A DNA stretch of 64,000 nt from Cycas panzhihuaensis (Eukaryota; Cycadophyta), in contig CM041465.1 of NCBI GenBank assembly GCA_023213395.1, forward strand, positions 129,711,741-129,775,740, read 5' to 3'. Every line of letters starts with the position of its first letter. The first letter of the stretch is position 1. The position numbers and the translations under genes were made by a program. Below, piece by piece: positions 10,741 through 23,346 of this stretch. Under the pieces are notes generated by a model that made no database searches, was not told the DNA's origin, and was given only the letters and a program-made list of their open reading frames with translations.

Positions 10741-13700
10741 TTTACAATGTTAAGTCGGACACCAAGACCATCTTTGAATTTTACAAACTTTTCTCTACCA
10801 AGAGGTTTGGTAAAGATGTCTGCTGTCTGCTCCTCTGTAGGTCTATACTGGAGGTTGATCTCACCATTCTGAACATGTTCTCTGATGAAGTGATGGTGAA
10901 CCTCGATGTGTTTTGTCCGCGCATGAAAGACTGGATTCTTAGCTAACTTGAGCACACTTTGATTGTCATGATGTATCCCGGTGGGGTGACCCTACTCAAG
11001 TCCAAGTTCCCCAAGAATCCGTCGTGGCAGATAGCTTCACAAGGCTGCCGACTACAGCTTTGTACTCTGCTTCGGTGGAGGACATGGTAACATTGGGTTG
11101 CTTCTTGCAACTCCACGAAACAACTGCTGAACCAAGGGAAAAACAGTATCCCGAGGTTGATCTCCTGCTATCTTGGCAACTTGCCCAATCAGAATCTGAG
11201 AGCCCTTCTAGAGTGAAGTTCTCATTATGTGCATACTCAAGGCCATGCTGTAATGTGCCTTTGATGTTCTTAAGTATGCGTTTGGCTGCATTCGATGTAT
11301 GTCGATTGGGTTGAGATATGTAACGTGAGCAAATCCCAACAGCAAATGAAATATCCGGCCGAGTGTTGGTGAGATAAATGAGACTCCCAATCAACTGCCG
11401 GTAAAGTGTGGGATCTGCTGGTGTAGCTTCCTCATTGAGAGTAAGCTTAGATCCATTCTCCATAGGTGTAGGCATTGATTTTTGCGATCGTGCATCTGAA
11501 TCATTGTAAAATGTCCCAAGAATATTTCGCTTGGGAGATGAAGATATACTTTGGTCATTGCCATATCTCAAAACCTAAAAAATAATGGAGAAGTCCAAGA
11601 TCTGTCATCTCAAAATTTCTCTTCAAATCATCTTGGAGAATATGAATCATCTTAGTGTCACTACCAGTGATCACTAAGTCATCTACATACAAGGCAACAA
11701 AAATTACATGGTTTTTTCCATTGTTTATATCTGATTAGGATCGAGTAGATCGATGAAACCCATGTCTCAAGAAGTAGTCATCGATCTTTGAGTACCATGC
11801 CCTTGGAGCTTGCTTCAAGCCATATAACGCCTTTTTTAGGCGATATACAAGATGCTCCTTGCCTTGTACTTTGTATCTGGGAGGTTGCTCCAAATATACC
11901 TCCTCCTGAAGATCGCCATTAAGAAAGGCGCTCTTCACGTTCATTTGAAAAACATGCCATTTGCATTGAGCAGCTAAGGCCAAAATGAGTCTGATGGTAT
12001 TCATGTTTGCCACAGCTGCAAAAGTTTCTTCATAATCTATGCCTTCTTTTTGTTTAAATCCTTTTGCGACAAGGCGTGCTTTCTGCCTTTTAAGTGAACC
12101 ATCAGAATGGAATTTGGTCTTGTAGACCCATTTGCAACTGATTGCCTGTTTGTGTTTAGGCAATTCAACCAAATTCCAAGTACCATTCTTTTCAATAGAA
12201 TGGATTTCTTCATCCATGGCAGCCTTCCAATTTTCATTTTTAGAAACCTCCTCAAAAGTGGAAGGCTCATCAACACAAAACACTTCAGCCATAAGTGCAT
12301 AATTGGTTTCTTCTTAGATATTTAGATGGACGTTTTCCTTCAATGATGTGACCGTTCAGGCATTTGTGTGTACCATTTAGGTAACTTTTAAATTGAAGTT
12401 ACTTGAACCTCAAGATCTTCTGGTGTAAGTGGTTGGTCAACAGAAGATGTGCTTGGATCAAGTGGGGCAAATTCAGTTGAAGTAGATGGTCCAGCTAGTG
12501 CAGATGATGAACATGGTGTAGAGGATTGAGAGGGAAGGAAGGCCTCAACAATCTTCTTGTCTTTGTCAATGGGAGGTTGCATGGATGCTGTTTGCACCTC
12601 CTGGTGATCTTCTTCAACAAAGATGACATCTCTTGAGAGATGCATTTTCTTCCCTATAGGATCATACAACTTGTAGGCTTTACTGTGAATGGCGTAACCT
12701 ACAAAGATGCATTTTAGACTATGCTTGTCTAATTTCTTCCTTTGCTGATTGGGAATGTGTATATAAGCAGTGCACCCAAAAGTCCTCAAATGGCTGACAG
12801 TAGGCTTTTTGCCAGACCATGCCTCCTCGGGTGTCATGTTGGTGGCTAACTGTAGTAGGATGCGATTGGCCACGTAGGCGGTATGTGAAATGCCTACTTG
12901 ATGGCTCGAGTGAGTCCTTGTGCATGCATCATAGCTTTGGCTTTATTGGCCAAAGTTACATTCATCCGTTCGAGAGACTCCATTTTGTTGAGGAGTGTGA
13001 GGTATCGTCGGTTGTCTCCGAATGCCGTTATCCTTGCGATTGGGTGAATTCATTTGATGTAAATTCACCTCCATTGTCATCTGAATGTTTTGATTGAATG
13101 GCCAGACTCATTTTCCACTTCAAGTTTGAATTCTTTGAACTTGGAAAATGCTTCAGATTTGTGTTTGATGAAATACACCCAAACTTTGTGAGAAAAATCA
13201 TCAATGAAGGAGATGTAATACAAAGCTCCTCCAAAAGATGATGTGGACATAGGTCCACACAAATCCGAATGTACTAGCTGCAGAGGATGTGATGCACGCC
13301 ACGCTTTGCCTTTAGGGAAAGGCAAGCGATGCTGAGTTCCCATAATGGACGCTTCGTAAAGACATTTCATTCCATAAATCTTAGGAAGCCCATGTACCAT
13401 GTTCTTGTTGATCATCTGCCTCAAATTGTCTAAGCTCAAATGGCCTAGACGTTGATGCCAAAGTTGCATCTTGGACAAGTAAGGAGTGACAATGGAACCT
13501 GAGTAAGCAGAATCAAGGGTTATATTATTTGCATCCATCTTGTAGAGGCCTTGATCCTCATAGCCAACAGCTACTACTTGGTCTTCTTTGTCACTAATTA
13601 TACATTTCCTGTTTTGGAACAATACACTCATCATTGCTTGTCCAAGCTGGCTATGAGATAGTAAATTTTTGTCCATTGAAGGTATTAAATAGGCATTGCC

Positions 13701-14119
13701 ATCGAGAAATGTGGAGGAAGGATTTGATGAGGAAAAAAATGGAGTGATTGTGCCTACTCCAGAAATTTTAGTAGATTGATTATTTCCAAAGGTCACTGAT
13801 TGACCTTTGCCTTCCTTGATGTTGGTGAGGAGCTCTTCACTTCCAGTCATGTGTTGTGAAGCTCTAGAATCAATAATCCAAGTTTCATCAACCTTGGATG
13901 TCTGATATGCACAAAACAGTTTGTCTTCATCGCAATCGATTAGAGTGGCATTGATTGCCACCTCTGAAGCCCCCCCTTCCTCTTTGACCTCCTCGATAGG
14001 CACCTCGATTTGGTCGAGGGGTTCTTCTTATTCTTTGTTATTCTTTGTTGAAATCATTCTGATGCTAGCGATGTGGTTTCTTGCCATTGTCTTGTTGGTG
14101 TGGTGCTTCTTGTTATTTA
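10741..14119 (-). pseudogene. Element C pol pseudogene
   Basis: Minus-strand order: protease (IIDSRASQHMTGS, where the catalytic DSG reads DSR), GAG-pre-integrase (LWHQRLGHLSLDN), integrase (SDLCGPMSTSSFGG, DDFSHKVWVYF, TPEEAWSGKKPTV), RT (KWVYKTKFHSDGS, NVKSAFLNGDLQEEVY, YGLKQAPRAWY, LYVDDLVITGS) and RNase H (SSTEAEYKAVV, ARTKHIEVHHHFIREH, FTKPLGREKF). The YVDD box is intact near 11670. Several single-base shifts occur (about 13080, 12880, 11735-11571 and 10990). A stretch before the NQSVLK block of RNase H is scrambled. It is non-functional as it stands. Confidence 0.92.
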
Positions 14120-14941
14120 TTAGGGCTGCTGTTGTTGGTGTAGATCTGCTTGCTTTTTCCAACACTTAGGTGCGATGTGGCCAGGTTTGCCACAATAATG
14201 ACATACAACATTGGTCCTTGAAGACCCAATGTTCATGTTCCCAAACTGCTTTGAAAGTGCAGGTTTGGGTTGTTGTTTGGCCTTTGAATTGGCCGTGAAT
14301 GCACCTGATGTAGATGGTCCCTCCTCATTATCCTTAGTGTAGATTTGTTCTTCTTGAAGTAGCAGACTTTCAAATTTGTTGAATGTCATAGTTTTGAGGG
14401 AACCATCTCTTGTAGTAGACAAAATAAAGCCATTGTAGTCTTTTGGTAAGGCTTTGGTGATGGATGTGATCAATTCATCCCTCGTTCTTTGGACTTCAAG
14501 TGTATTCAGTTCATTACATACCTCCTTGATGGAGGAAAGAAAAGCCGACATGGGCTTGATAAACTTAATAGAATACAATTTTGCTTTAACCATTAAAATG
14601 CGAGCTTGATCTCGCCTTTCATACAATGAGGACAAGGTGTCCCAAGCTTCCTTAGAAGTGTTAGCACCAGCAATATTCTGATCTACATGTACATCAACAA
14701 TCATGTGAAGGAATGCCAAAGCAGTTTCATCTTTGGCTTCCCAAGCAACAAGTAAAGCATCATAAGGTTGCACAGTAATATTCCCATTGGTAACAGGTGC
14801 TGGTCGAGGTAATCTCCCAGAAACATAACTCCAAAATTCGTTGATGATTAGCAATTTCCGAGTGAGTCTCTTCCATTCTTGATAATTATCTTGTCCTGTT
14901 AACCGAATAGTGCATGCATTTAGCATGTTTATGGCAGCCAT
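14120..14941 (-). CDS. gag: Element C gag polyprotein
   Basis: This is an open frame of 273 codons from the ATG at 14941. It begins MAAINMLNACTIRLTGQDNY, the conserved start that recurs in elements A, D and E. The region around residues 75-180 is the retrotransposon gag (UBN2-like) domain, with HVDQNIAGANTSKEAWDTL and LYERRDQARILMVKAKLYS. A single zinc knuckle CHYCGKPGHIAPKC (CX2CX4HX4C) lies near the C-terminus, followed by a poly-Gln stretch. Gag forms the virus-like particle and packages the RNA in this family. It is the best preserved gag in the window, although its own pol is broken. The start is chosen because it is conserved in four elements. Confidence 0.88.
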   Translation of the reverse strand: MAAINMLNACTIRLTGQDNYQEWKRLTRKLLIINEFWSYVSGRLPRPAPVTNGNITVQPYDALLVAWEAKDETALAFLHMIVDVHVDQNIAGANTSKEAWDTLSSLYERRDQARILMVKAKLYSIKFIKPMSAFLSSIKEVCNELNTLEVQRTRDELITSITKALPKDYNGFILSTTRDGSLKTMTFNKFESLLLQEEQIYTKDNEEGPSTSGAFTANSKAKQQPKPALSKQFGNMNIGSSRTNVVCHYCGKPGHIAPKCWKKQADLHQQQQP

Positions 14942-16736
14942 GTTTTAGTTTATAAACACTTGAAGCTAGCAGATAACTTGGAAACTCAAAGCTTTCGTCG
15001 CTTAAGTTCCACCTTCTAACAAAACCAACAGTCCTGATTTTACTAGAAGATCCAACAACTGAATGGAATGATGAGGGGTGGAGGGCTAGGCTATGGAGTT
15101 GGTCCAACTTGATCTTATAGAGAAGATCCAAATGTTGGCCAAGTTAAATCTAAGACAAGGCAGGTAGGGTTGATCTGCATGGACGTACCATGCTTTCCCT
15201 GGGATTCATAGCCCCAATAACACCCTTTTCGAACCTCCTTTCCCTCAAGCAACCTTAATTGTCGTGCATTGACCGTACGGTCGGTTGGTCTCCTAGGGAA
15301 TGCACCAAGCTTAAGGTTAATTTAGGGGCAAGGTTTGAACCTTTTTCGAGCCTCTCCAACAGATTTTAAGTCACTTTTTAGCAGATTTTAAAGTGAACTT
15401 AGGTTTCTTTTTGCTTGGAAAATGTACTTATCAAAATGCTTTGATTTAAGCTTTACAATAAGAATGACTTCAAGAGGAAGCAATGTAAGTACATGAATAT
15501 GAACACTTGTAGTGTTTTTTACAATGAGCACTTTAATGAAAATGTAGTGCTATGTTGATCCAAGTAAGAAACCAAATGCTTGATTACAATAAGTTTTGCA
15601 AAGTACTTTTTTTGAAAAAAAGCTTAAGTGCTGAAAGAAGTAATGCAAAACTTGTGATGAAGATACAAGTGGGTTCCTTTTAATGTTGAACAAATGAGGG
15701 TAAGAGAGCCACTTGCATGAAAAATGACATCAAGCACCAAGTGTTGGGATTTTGAATTAGTCCCAACGATAAAAAAAGTGATTTTTATTAAGTATTTGAG
15801 CCCTTTTTGAGACTAAGGGCAATAGGTCACCATGCGAGGTGCCTTAAAAGTGTTTTAAAATTTAGTGATGGGTATCACTTTTTGAAAAAAAAAAAACACT
15901 TAAAATCACTTAATTAACACTTGTTCAAACAATAACTAAGTGTTAAAACTTTTAAAAGCCAAAACATAGGCTAAAATTTGAAATTTTTTTGCAATTTGCA
16001 CACTAAGGACTGACTGTGGGGCCCACAAAGAGTCAGGCTCTTTGGACAGCGGATGGGGCCCACAAATCTTCTTGGGCTGAGAACAGAGGACTGTGGGGCC
16101 CACAAAGGGCTGCTGGACAGCGGACTGTGGGGCCCACAAAGTGTTGCTGGGCTGTGGACAATGATCGTGGGGCCCACAAAGGACTGTTAGGCTGCTGGAC
16201 AGCGGACTGTGGGGCCCACAAAGGGCTATTTGGCTTGGACAACGGATCGTGGGGCCCTAAAGTCTTCTTGGGATGTGTCTGACGGACTATGGGGCCCACA
16301 AAGGGCTATTTGGACAGCGACATGGGGCCCACAAAGTCTTCTTTGAAATTTGAAACTGTGGGGCCCACAAAGTGCTGCTGGGTTAAGAATAGAGGACTGT
16401 GGGGCCCACAAAGTGCTGCTGGACAGCTGAGTACAGGTGAGTTAGAACAGTAGCAAACTGGATCCACAGACTACAAGACTCTTCTTTTATTTTATTTTGA
16501 CAAATCTGGGTTGAAAAGAGAGTTAATGGAAGAATATTTTCCAAAAAAAACTGAACATAACCCAACTCCAGGCTTTAAAAAAAAGCTCCTAAATGCTTGA
16601 TCCTGCAAAAAAACCTTCAAACAAACCTTGGATCGCCTTGGTCTGAAGGTCGTCACCAAGGGTTTGTTGCTTTCTTCAAAGAACTCCTTGAGCAGCTGCA
16701 AAAAAACAGTAGAACAAAGGGAGCTAGTCTCCTCTT
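14942..16736 (-). other. Leader of element C
   Basis: This is about 1.8 kb between gag and the primer-binding site. Near gag it contains a block (about 15080-15380) that recurs in the leaders of A and E. In the middle it has AT-rich, A-run sequence and the GGGCCCAC array. Next to the PBS (16629-16661) it has the conserved hairpin. Proline-rich open frames in this stretch are produced by the tandem array and are not genes. Confidence 0.75.
16016..16412 (-). repeat. Tandem array of GGGCCCAC sites in leader of C
   Basis: Eleven copies of a unit centred on TGGGGCCCACAAAG are spaced about 33-42 bp apart, with G-run starts near 16017, 16054, 16095, 16129, 16169, 16211, 16251, 16291, 16324, 16360 and 16401. 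All but the one at 16251 keep GGGCCCAC. The spacer often contains GCTGCTGGACAGCGGACT-like sequence. GGGCCCAC fits the published consensus for plant TCP transcription factors (GGNCCCAC / GTGGNCCC). That these sites act as an enhancer is inference. Confidence 0.85.
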
Positions 16737-16748
16737 GCTCTGATACCA
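16737..16748 (-). other. Primer-binding site of element C
   Basis: The minus strand reads TGGTATCAGAGC, the usual plant copia site complementary to the 3' end of initiator methionine tRNA, two bases from the LTR. Confidence 0.9.
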
Positions 16749-16750
16749 AA

Positions 16751-17303
16751 TGTGAAAAGAGGCTAGATGGCCTCAACAGTCCCTAGATCTAGAAACTAGC
16801 ATCACTCTAGTTCTAGTTGCAGAAATATAAACAAGTATAATAAACTCAAGGCAAAGAGAAAGCAAAGAGACAAAACATGAATGAAGGAGCAAGAGAAAAT
16901 GATACCCAATATGTGGAGTTGGAATTGGTCCAACCTCCCAAGAAGAAACAGTTTGATTAGCAAACGATAGCATAACAATCTGACTCCAACTCTTGTGTGA
17001 GACAACGAGGAGAGGTCTCATTATATAGAGTGAAATGAGAGACCTAAGGCCTTGGATGTTTGACAAGTGTCAAACATCCAAGATACATGCCTTGCATGTT
17101 GGACATGTGTCCTTTTGGGCTCTTATGTGAGCAAAAGTGCATGAGGGTCTATTTGACCCTTTAGTGACAACGTTGTGTCACTAGAAAGAATGTGGGTGTG
17201 CACTTTATCACTTAAGTGATAAGTCACCCCTAAAGTAAAAAGTGCATATATTACATGAAAATAAAAGTACATTAACTTAACATTTAAACATAAGGTTTTA
17301 ACA
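16751..17303 (-). repeat. 5' LTR of element C
   Basis: It is 553 bp with TG...CA ends. The TATA complement is at 17021-17028 and the U3 palindrome, perfect here, is at 17051-17082. On the minus strand it reads GAGTCAGATTG at the block where the 3' LTR has GAGCTGTATTG. Confidence 0.9.
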
Positions 17304-17308
17304 GAATG

Positions 17309-18059
17309 TGGTCCATTTTGCCACAATAATGACAAACAATGTTATTGGATTTTGATGTGCCAATATTTAGATTCCCAAACTGTTTGTTGAAGTTCTGTTT
17401 GGGAGTTTGTTTGTCTTTGTACTTGGCTGTGAACGCTTTTGATGTGGATGGCTCATCTTGATGGGAGTGAATTTGCTCCTCTCATAGTAAAAGACTTTCA
17501 AGTTGATTGAAATTCATTATGCCAAGTGTGCCTCCTTGTGTGATTGATGAAATGAAGTCGTTGTACTCTCGTGGTAATGCAAGAATTATAGTAGTCACAA
17601 GGTCTTCATTTGAAGCTGGTTTGCCCAATGTGGTCAACTCGTTGTTGATCTCTTTGATGGAAGACAAGAAAGTCATCATAGGCTCAATAAATTTTAAAGT
17701 AAACAACTTTTCCTTTGTCATTACAATGCAAGTATCATCCTTTCATACAAAGCAAGCAAAGTGTCTCATGCATCTTTTGAAGAAACAACATTTACAATAT
17801 TCTGATCAACAACATTATGAAATGCTAAGGCGATTTCATTCTTAGCTTCCCATGCAACAACCAAAGTAGTATTAGGCTAAATGATTACAGCATCATCAAC
17901 TCGACTTTTAGTGGGAAGAGGTTTGGGATTTTTCCTAGATACATAAGTCCAAAATTCATTCATAATAAGTAAATTTTTTACTTGCTTTTTCCATTCCTGA
18001 AAATTATCTTGTCCAATTAACTTAATGTGGCTTGCATTAAGCATGTTTATCATTGCCAT
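17309..18059 (-). pseudogene. Element A gag, N-terminal part
   Basis: From the ATG at 18059 it reads MAMINMLNASHIKLIGQDNF, the same start as gag of C. The gag domain follows with FIEPMMTFLSSIKEINNELTTLG and ALPREYNDFISS. The zinc knuckle CHYCGKM is cut by the insertion of C at 17304. The frame breaks near 17880 and 17725. The remaining gag tail is at 10169-10010. Confidence 0.88.
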
Positions 18060-19444
18060 TATGTTAAAGTTGTTTAAAAATGTTCTTGTATCTAATAAAT
18101 GACTTGGAAACTCGAGGCTCATACCAACAACCCTGATCTTACAAAGAAAATTCAACAACTGAAGAGACTAGTTTGAGAGATGGAGGGCTAGGCAAAGAAT
18201 TGGTCTATCCTTGATCTTTCAAATAGATCCAATAGTTGGTCAAGATCAAGTTTAGAATAAGCGAGGTAGGGTCGATTTGCACGAATGTTTCGTGTTTTCC
18301 TTGGAGTTCACAACTCCAATAACACCCTTTTCAAACCTCCTTTCTTTCAAAGATCTCAATTGTTGTGCACTAACCGAATGCTCGATTGGTCCCCTATGAA
18401 ATGCACAAATCTTGAGTTGTTATAGGCAAGGTTTTAACCTTTTTCTGGTCTCTCCAATAAAGATTTGAAGCGATTTTGTAAAGTATTAAGTGGATTAAAA
18501 TAAAGTGCTTATGGAAGATGGTGATGTTGCTTTACAACTTGCTTGAAAGCTTGATACAAAATACTTCAAAAATGAAGTTGTTCGAGTGCTTGAAATAGCA
18601 CTTGAGTGTTGAACAAAGAGCACTAAAATCTTGAAAAAGGTACAAGTGGCAAATGAAAAGATGTTGGTTGCTTGTAGTGCTTGAAGTCAATTCCTTCTTT
18701 AGGTGCAAAATCAACCACTTAATGCACAATTTAATCACTTACGCCAAGTCACATGCCACCAAGACAATGTTAGAACTTTAAAATAGTCCTAAAGTGTTCC
18801 AAAAAAGTCATTTTTTGTATTAAAATAGTGATTTTTAGCCATTTTTGATGACTAGGACTAAGAGGATACCTCACAGGGAGCCTTAAAATCACTTACACAA
18901 TGTGAATTTATCAGGAAAAGTACAAAAAATAAGCCAAATCACTAAATTTTAAGTCAAAAAACACACTTGCAAATTTTCTTTTACGTGTTAATTGAACTCA
19001 AAAAAATTAAAAAGGTGAATTTTCACTCTAAAAACGATGAAATATGATTAAAAACCACTTAAAAATGAGACTTTAGAAAAGGTAAAGTTTAAAAAAAATG
19101 GAATATTTCAAGTATATTTCAATCGTTATAACATAATATTATAACAATATAGTTCAAAATCGTGATTTTTCTCAAAAATCTAATTTTCGACGGTGATCAA
19201 ATTTCGAATGACACAGTTGCTTCGATTTCTTTGAAGGAAGCTCAAATTGAGATGAAATTTAGAGGTAGCTCTATTTGGGCTTGAAGATGAAGTGTCTCAA
19301 ATCTCGTGATGAATGGTGTACTGTGGTGAGAGATCCAAGCAGAGGAAGGTTGACTGAGGTCACATGGCAACTGAAGGTTGAATGGACAACTGAGCACCAA
19401 AGATCATTGGCGAGCGAGATTTGCTCATTGAAATAGGGCCGGCC
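18060..19444 (-). other. Leader of element A, gag-proximal part
   Basis: This is non-coding leader between gag of A and the insertion of D. The block at about 18180-18480 is homologous to 15080-15380 (C) and 29337-29640 (E). The rest is AT-rich. No gene is seen. The other part of this leader is at 34872-35380. Confidence 0.7.
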
Positions 19445-19980
19445 TGAGAGACCAAATGGAGAAGATTCAAGCACCATAATCTATTGAGGAACTAGATATG
19501 ACAACGAAAATATGAAGGACTAAACACTTTAGATTAATGAAAAGATGTAATACAACACATAAAGATAATAGGGAGGAGTATTGAACTTCAACTCAACCTA
19601 TTATGAACACAAGTAGGAAGGAGAATTCATCTCAACACTTTACCTACAAGAGATACTTACAACAGCATAACTCTAACTCCAATACTACATGCCAAAACAT
19701 GAAAATAGGGCTCCTTATAAAGGAGTTTGGATGATCAGGATCTTACCACGTCACTGATCAGCATTAAAGGACAAATCTGATTAGTACTCTTTTTTCTTCA
19801 AGGATAAGGATAGAGCCCTCCAAAGTTGATTTCTCACAAGCACATGTGAGAAAAGCCACTACAAGACAAAAGACAATTTTATAATCAAACAAATGAACAC
19901 TTTAAGATAAAGGCCTAAAGTGACAAAAATATTAATACCCTTGGTTAAGACTTAATGCTTAGGAAATGAAGGTTCTAACA
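19445..19980 (-). repeat. 3' LTR of element D
   Basis: It is 536 bp, with TG...CA ends and a CCACCCCCTAAA polypurine complement right after it at 19981. Its sequence is clearly different from the LTRs of A, C and E, and it lacks their U3 palindrome. Confidence 0.88.
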
Positions 19981-20003
19981 CCACCCCCTAAATGGATACA
20001 ACA

Positions 20004-23000
20004 TTAAGTCAAATGCCGAGGCCGCTTATGAAATTGCTCAAACTTCTCTTTCCCAAGTGGCTTGGTGAAGATGTCGGCTAGTCGTTGATCGATCGGCTTG
20101 TAGACGAGGTCGATTTCAACTTGCTACACATGCTCTCTGATAAAATGGTGATGGACCTCAATATACTTGGTACGTGCATGAAACACCAAATTCTTGGCAA
20201 TCTTGATAACACTCTGATTGTCACAATACAATGGTGTTAGAAGTTTTTGCTCAAATCCAAGCTTTTCAAGAATCCATCTGAGCCAAATAGCCTCACACGC
20301 TACGCTGACAGCAACTTTGTATTCTGTTTCAGTGGAGGAAAGTAGAACATTTGGTTGCTTTTTGCAATTCTATGAAACAATGGCTGACCCAAAGTTGAAA
20401 CAATAACTCGAGGTGGATTTCTGGCTATCTTGGCATCCAACCCAATCTGAATTTAAGAACCCTTCCAGTGTGAAGTTTTCATTATGTGTGTACTGAAGAC
20501 CATACTGCAAAGTACCTTTGAGGTATCTGAGGATGCGTTTTGCAACATTCCAGTGTCCCTGATTGGGGCTGATCATGTATCTGGAACATATTCCAACCGT
20601 ATATGAAATGTCAGGTCTAGTGTTAGTCAAGTAGATGAGACTATCCACTAGTTGCCTGAAAAGAGTGGAATCAACAGGTTTCTCTTCTTCATTCATTGAC
20701 AATTTAGTACTTGTCTCCATGGGTGTCGGTGAAGGTTTGCAGTCTTCCATTATGAATCGCTGTAAAATATCCCACATATATTTGGCTTGAGAAATGAAAA
20801 TATGACCTGACTGCTGCCACACTTCCATGCCAAGGAAATAGTGAAGAAGTCCGAGATCTGTCATCTCAAAACTTCTTTTCAAATCCCTTTGGAGATGCTC
20901 AATCAGATCTACATCATTGTCTGTGATAATTAAATCATCAACATAAAGAACAACAAGTGTGATGTGCTGGTTTTGAACCTTGATATACAAGTTCGAATTA
21001 GATGTGGATCGATGAAAGTTGTGCTGCAGAAAGTAGTCATCGATCTTTGAATACCATGCACGTGGTGCCTGTTTTAGACCATACAAAGCCTTTTTAAGGC
21101 GACAGACAAGATGTTCATTGCCGACAGAAATATATCCAGGAGGTTGTTCCAGGTAGGCCTCCTTAGTCAAATTGCCATTGAGAAAGTTGCTTTTGACATC
21201 CATTTGATACAATGGCCACTTATTGTGCAGCTAAGGCCATAACAATTCTGATGGTATTCATATTGGCCACTGGTGCAAATGTCTTAGTGTAGTCGATGCC
21301 TTCTTGCTATTTGAAACCTTTGGCAATGAGGCGAGCCTTATGTCGCTCAATAGTACCATTAGACTTATACTTGATTTTGTAGATCCACTTACAACTAATG
21401 GCTTGTTTGCCAGGTGGTAATTCAACCAAGTCCCATGTGTCATTTTGATAGATGGAGTGGATCTTGTCATCCATGGCAGCCTGCCAATTTTTGTCAGTAC
21501 ATGGCTCCTCAAAAGTTGAAAGCTCAGAAGCAGTAAGCACTTCAGCCATAAGTGCATAATTGACAGTGGTTGATGGCCGCATTTTGGATGGACGTTTCCC
21601 TTCAACAATTTGTGAATATGCAATAGTTTGCATGTACCATTTGGGTAGCTTCTTCGTCACTGTGGCTTCATGGTCCTGTGTTGGAGGTGAGTGCTGAACC
21701 TCAGAAGAAGAAAAAGGAGGACACAATGAAGGAACTAAGGAAGATGAGGAGGAAGAGGAAGAAGCAGCAGGTGCAGATGAAGAACAAAGAGTTGAGGAAG
21801 CTAAAGGGACAGATTCTTCAATAATGGCTTTGCCTTTATCAAGGGAAAGAGGAAGAGAGCTGATGCTGATCTCCTGATTGTCTTCTGCAAAGACGACTTC
21901 TCGTGAAGTATGCATCTTTTTAGTAATGGGATCAAACAACCGATATGCTTTGTTGCCAGGAGCATATCCAACAAAGATGCATTTGAGACTTTTGTTGTCA
22001 AATTTTCGTCTTTGCTCATGAGGAATGTTCATGTAGGCCGTGCATCCAAAAGTTCGTAAGTGGTTGACTGTAAGTTTTTGGCTAGTCCAGGCCTCTTCGG
22101 GTGTCATGCTCAAAACTGTAGAAGTCGAGCTACGGTTTGACAGATACGCAGCAGTAAGAAGTGCTTCTGCCCAATATGCTAATGAGAAACCTTTGACATG
22201 TATCATAGCTTTTGCCCTACTGACCAAGGTTCTGTTTATCCTTTCTGCTACACCATTTTGCTGTGGTGTGTAAGGGGTAGAAAATTGGCGTTTGATGCTA
22301 TTTTGAATACAGAATTGATTGAAATCCCTGGACGTATACTCACCACCATTATCTGATCTAAGTATTTTGATGCGCATGCCTGATTCATTTTCGACCGCAA
22401 GTTTAAATTCTTTAAACTTGTTCAAAGCTTCTGATTTATGCTTAAGAAAGTAGACCCAGACTTTATGTGAGAAATCATCAATGAATGTCATGAAGAATGA
22501 TGATCCTCCATGAGACTGAGTGGTCATGGGACCACAAATGTTAGAATGTACAAGCTGTAATGGATGCTGTGCTCTCCAGGCCTTACCTTTTTCAAAAGGT
22601 TCGCGATACTGCTTCCCCATAAGGCATGATTCAGAAAGGCAATTACCCCCAGAGATTTTGGGTAAGCCATAAACCGAGTTTTGTCTAAACATTTGCCTAA
22701 TGCTGTTAAGATTAAGATGTCCAAGTCATTCATGCCAGAGTTGAGTCTTATTTACTGAATGGTAAACATAGGCATGCGATGATCCAAATGTCGTATCTAA
22801 TTTGTAGAGGCCACGATCTTCATGACCAACTGCAATTATCTGGTCATCTTTGTTCCTGATGATACACTTTCTGTCTTTGAACAACAGTCTCATCTGTTGC
22901 TTATCAAGCTAACTAACAGAGAATAAATTTTTAGGCATTCTAGGAAATAAGAAAACATTCCCAGTAGGAAATGCAAAATGCTGATCATGTGGTGTGATTT

Positions 23001-23172
23001 GACCTACACTTGATATTTCTACAGTGGCATTGTCCCCAAATGTCATTGTTTCTCCCTTATATTCTTGAAAAATTGATAATATGTTTGCATCACCTGTCAT
23101 GTGGCATGACGCACCAGAGTCAATGATCCAAGTATTATTATTATGACTGCCACTATATGCAAAAAAGGTCAT
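20004..23172 (-). pseudogene. Element D pol pseudogene
   Basis: Minus-strand order: protease (WIIDSGASCHMTGD, active site intact), GAG-pre-integrase, integrase (22692-21700, SDNGGEYTSRDF and the QQNGVAERINRT catalytic Glu block), a Ser-rich linker (about 21690-21800) and RT. RT carries KWIYKIKYKSNGTIE, MDVKSNFLNGNL, YGLKQAPRAWY and LYVDDLIIT with YVDD intact. RNase H is broken by stops after SAIVS near 20370 and ends around 20004. One long frame of 461 codons (22692-21307) joins integrase to RT. Shifts lie near 22720, 21300 and 21220. It is better preserved than A or E. Confidence 0.92.
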
Positions 23173-23346
23173 GTCACTTGGATCATATTGAGCTGTGTGG
23201 CCTTGAAAGCCATCACCATTTGTCCTTCTTTAGCGACTAGCTCGGAATGCACCTCAAGTTGGTCCTTGTTGCTGCTGACGTTGTTGACGTTCTTCTTCTT
23301 TATTGAAGCGATTCATTCTTCTTTGAATTTGTTCTCATTGTGGTTG

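Larger units (their letters stand above)
10175..17303 (-). mobile_element. Ty1/copia element C, full length with TSD
   Basis: Two 553-bp LTRs (10175-10727 and 16751-17303) are flanked by a perfect 5-bp duplication GAATG (10170-10174 and 17304-17308). PPT complement (10728-10740) and PBS complement GCTCTGATACCA (16737-16748) lie in the right places. It sits in the gag of A, just after that element's zinc-knuckle region. The total length is 7129 bp, of which about 1.8 kb is leader. By eye its LTRs differ at about a dozen sites. Confidence 0.95.

Noticed and set aside
16016-16299. Proline-rich open frames on the minus strand and Gly/Trp-rich ones on the plus strand
   Set aside because: They arise from the tandem GGGCCCAC array. 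Open frames exist in several phases and none continues outside the array.
16737-16748. tRNA-like matches at the primer sites (also 35381, 41955, 63094)
   Set aside because: They are short primer-binding sites complementary to a tRNA end, not tRNA genes.
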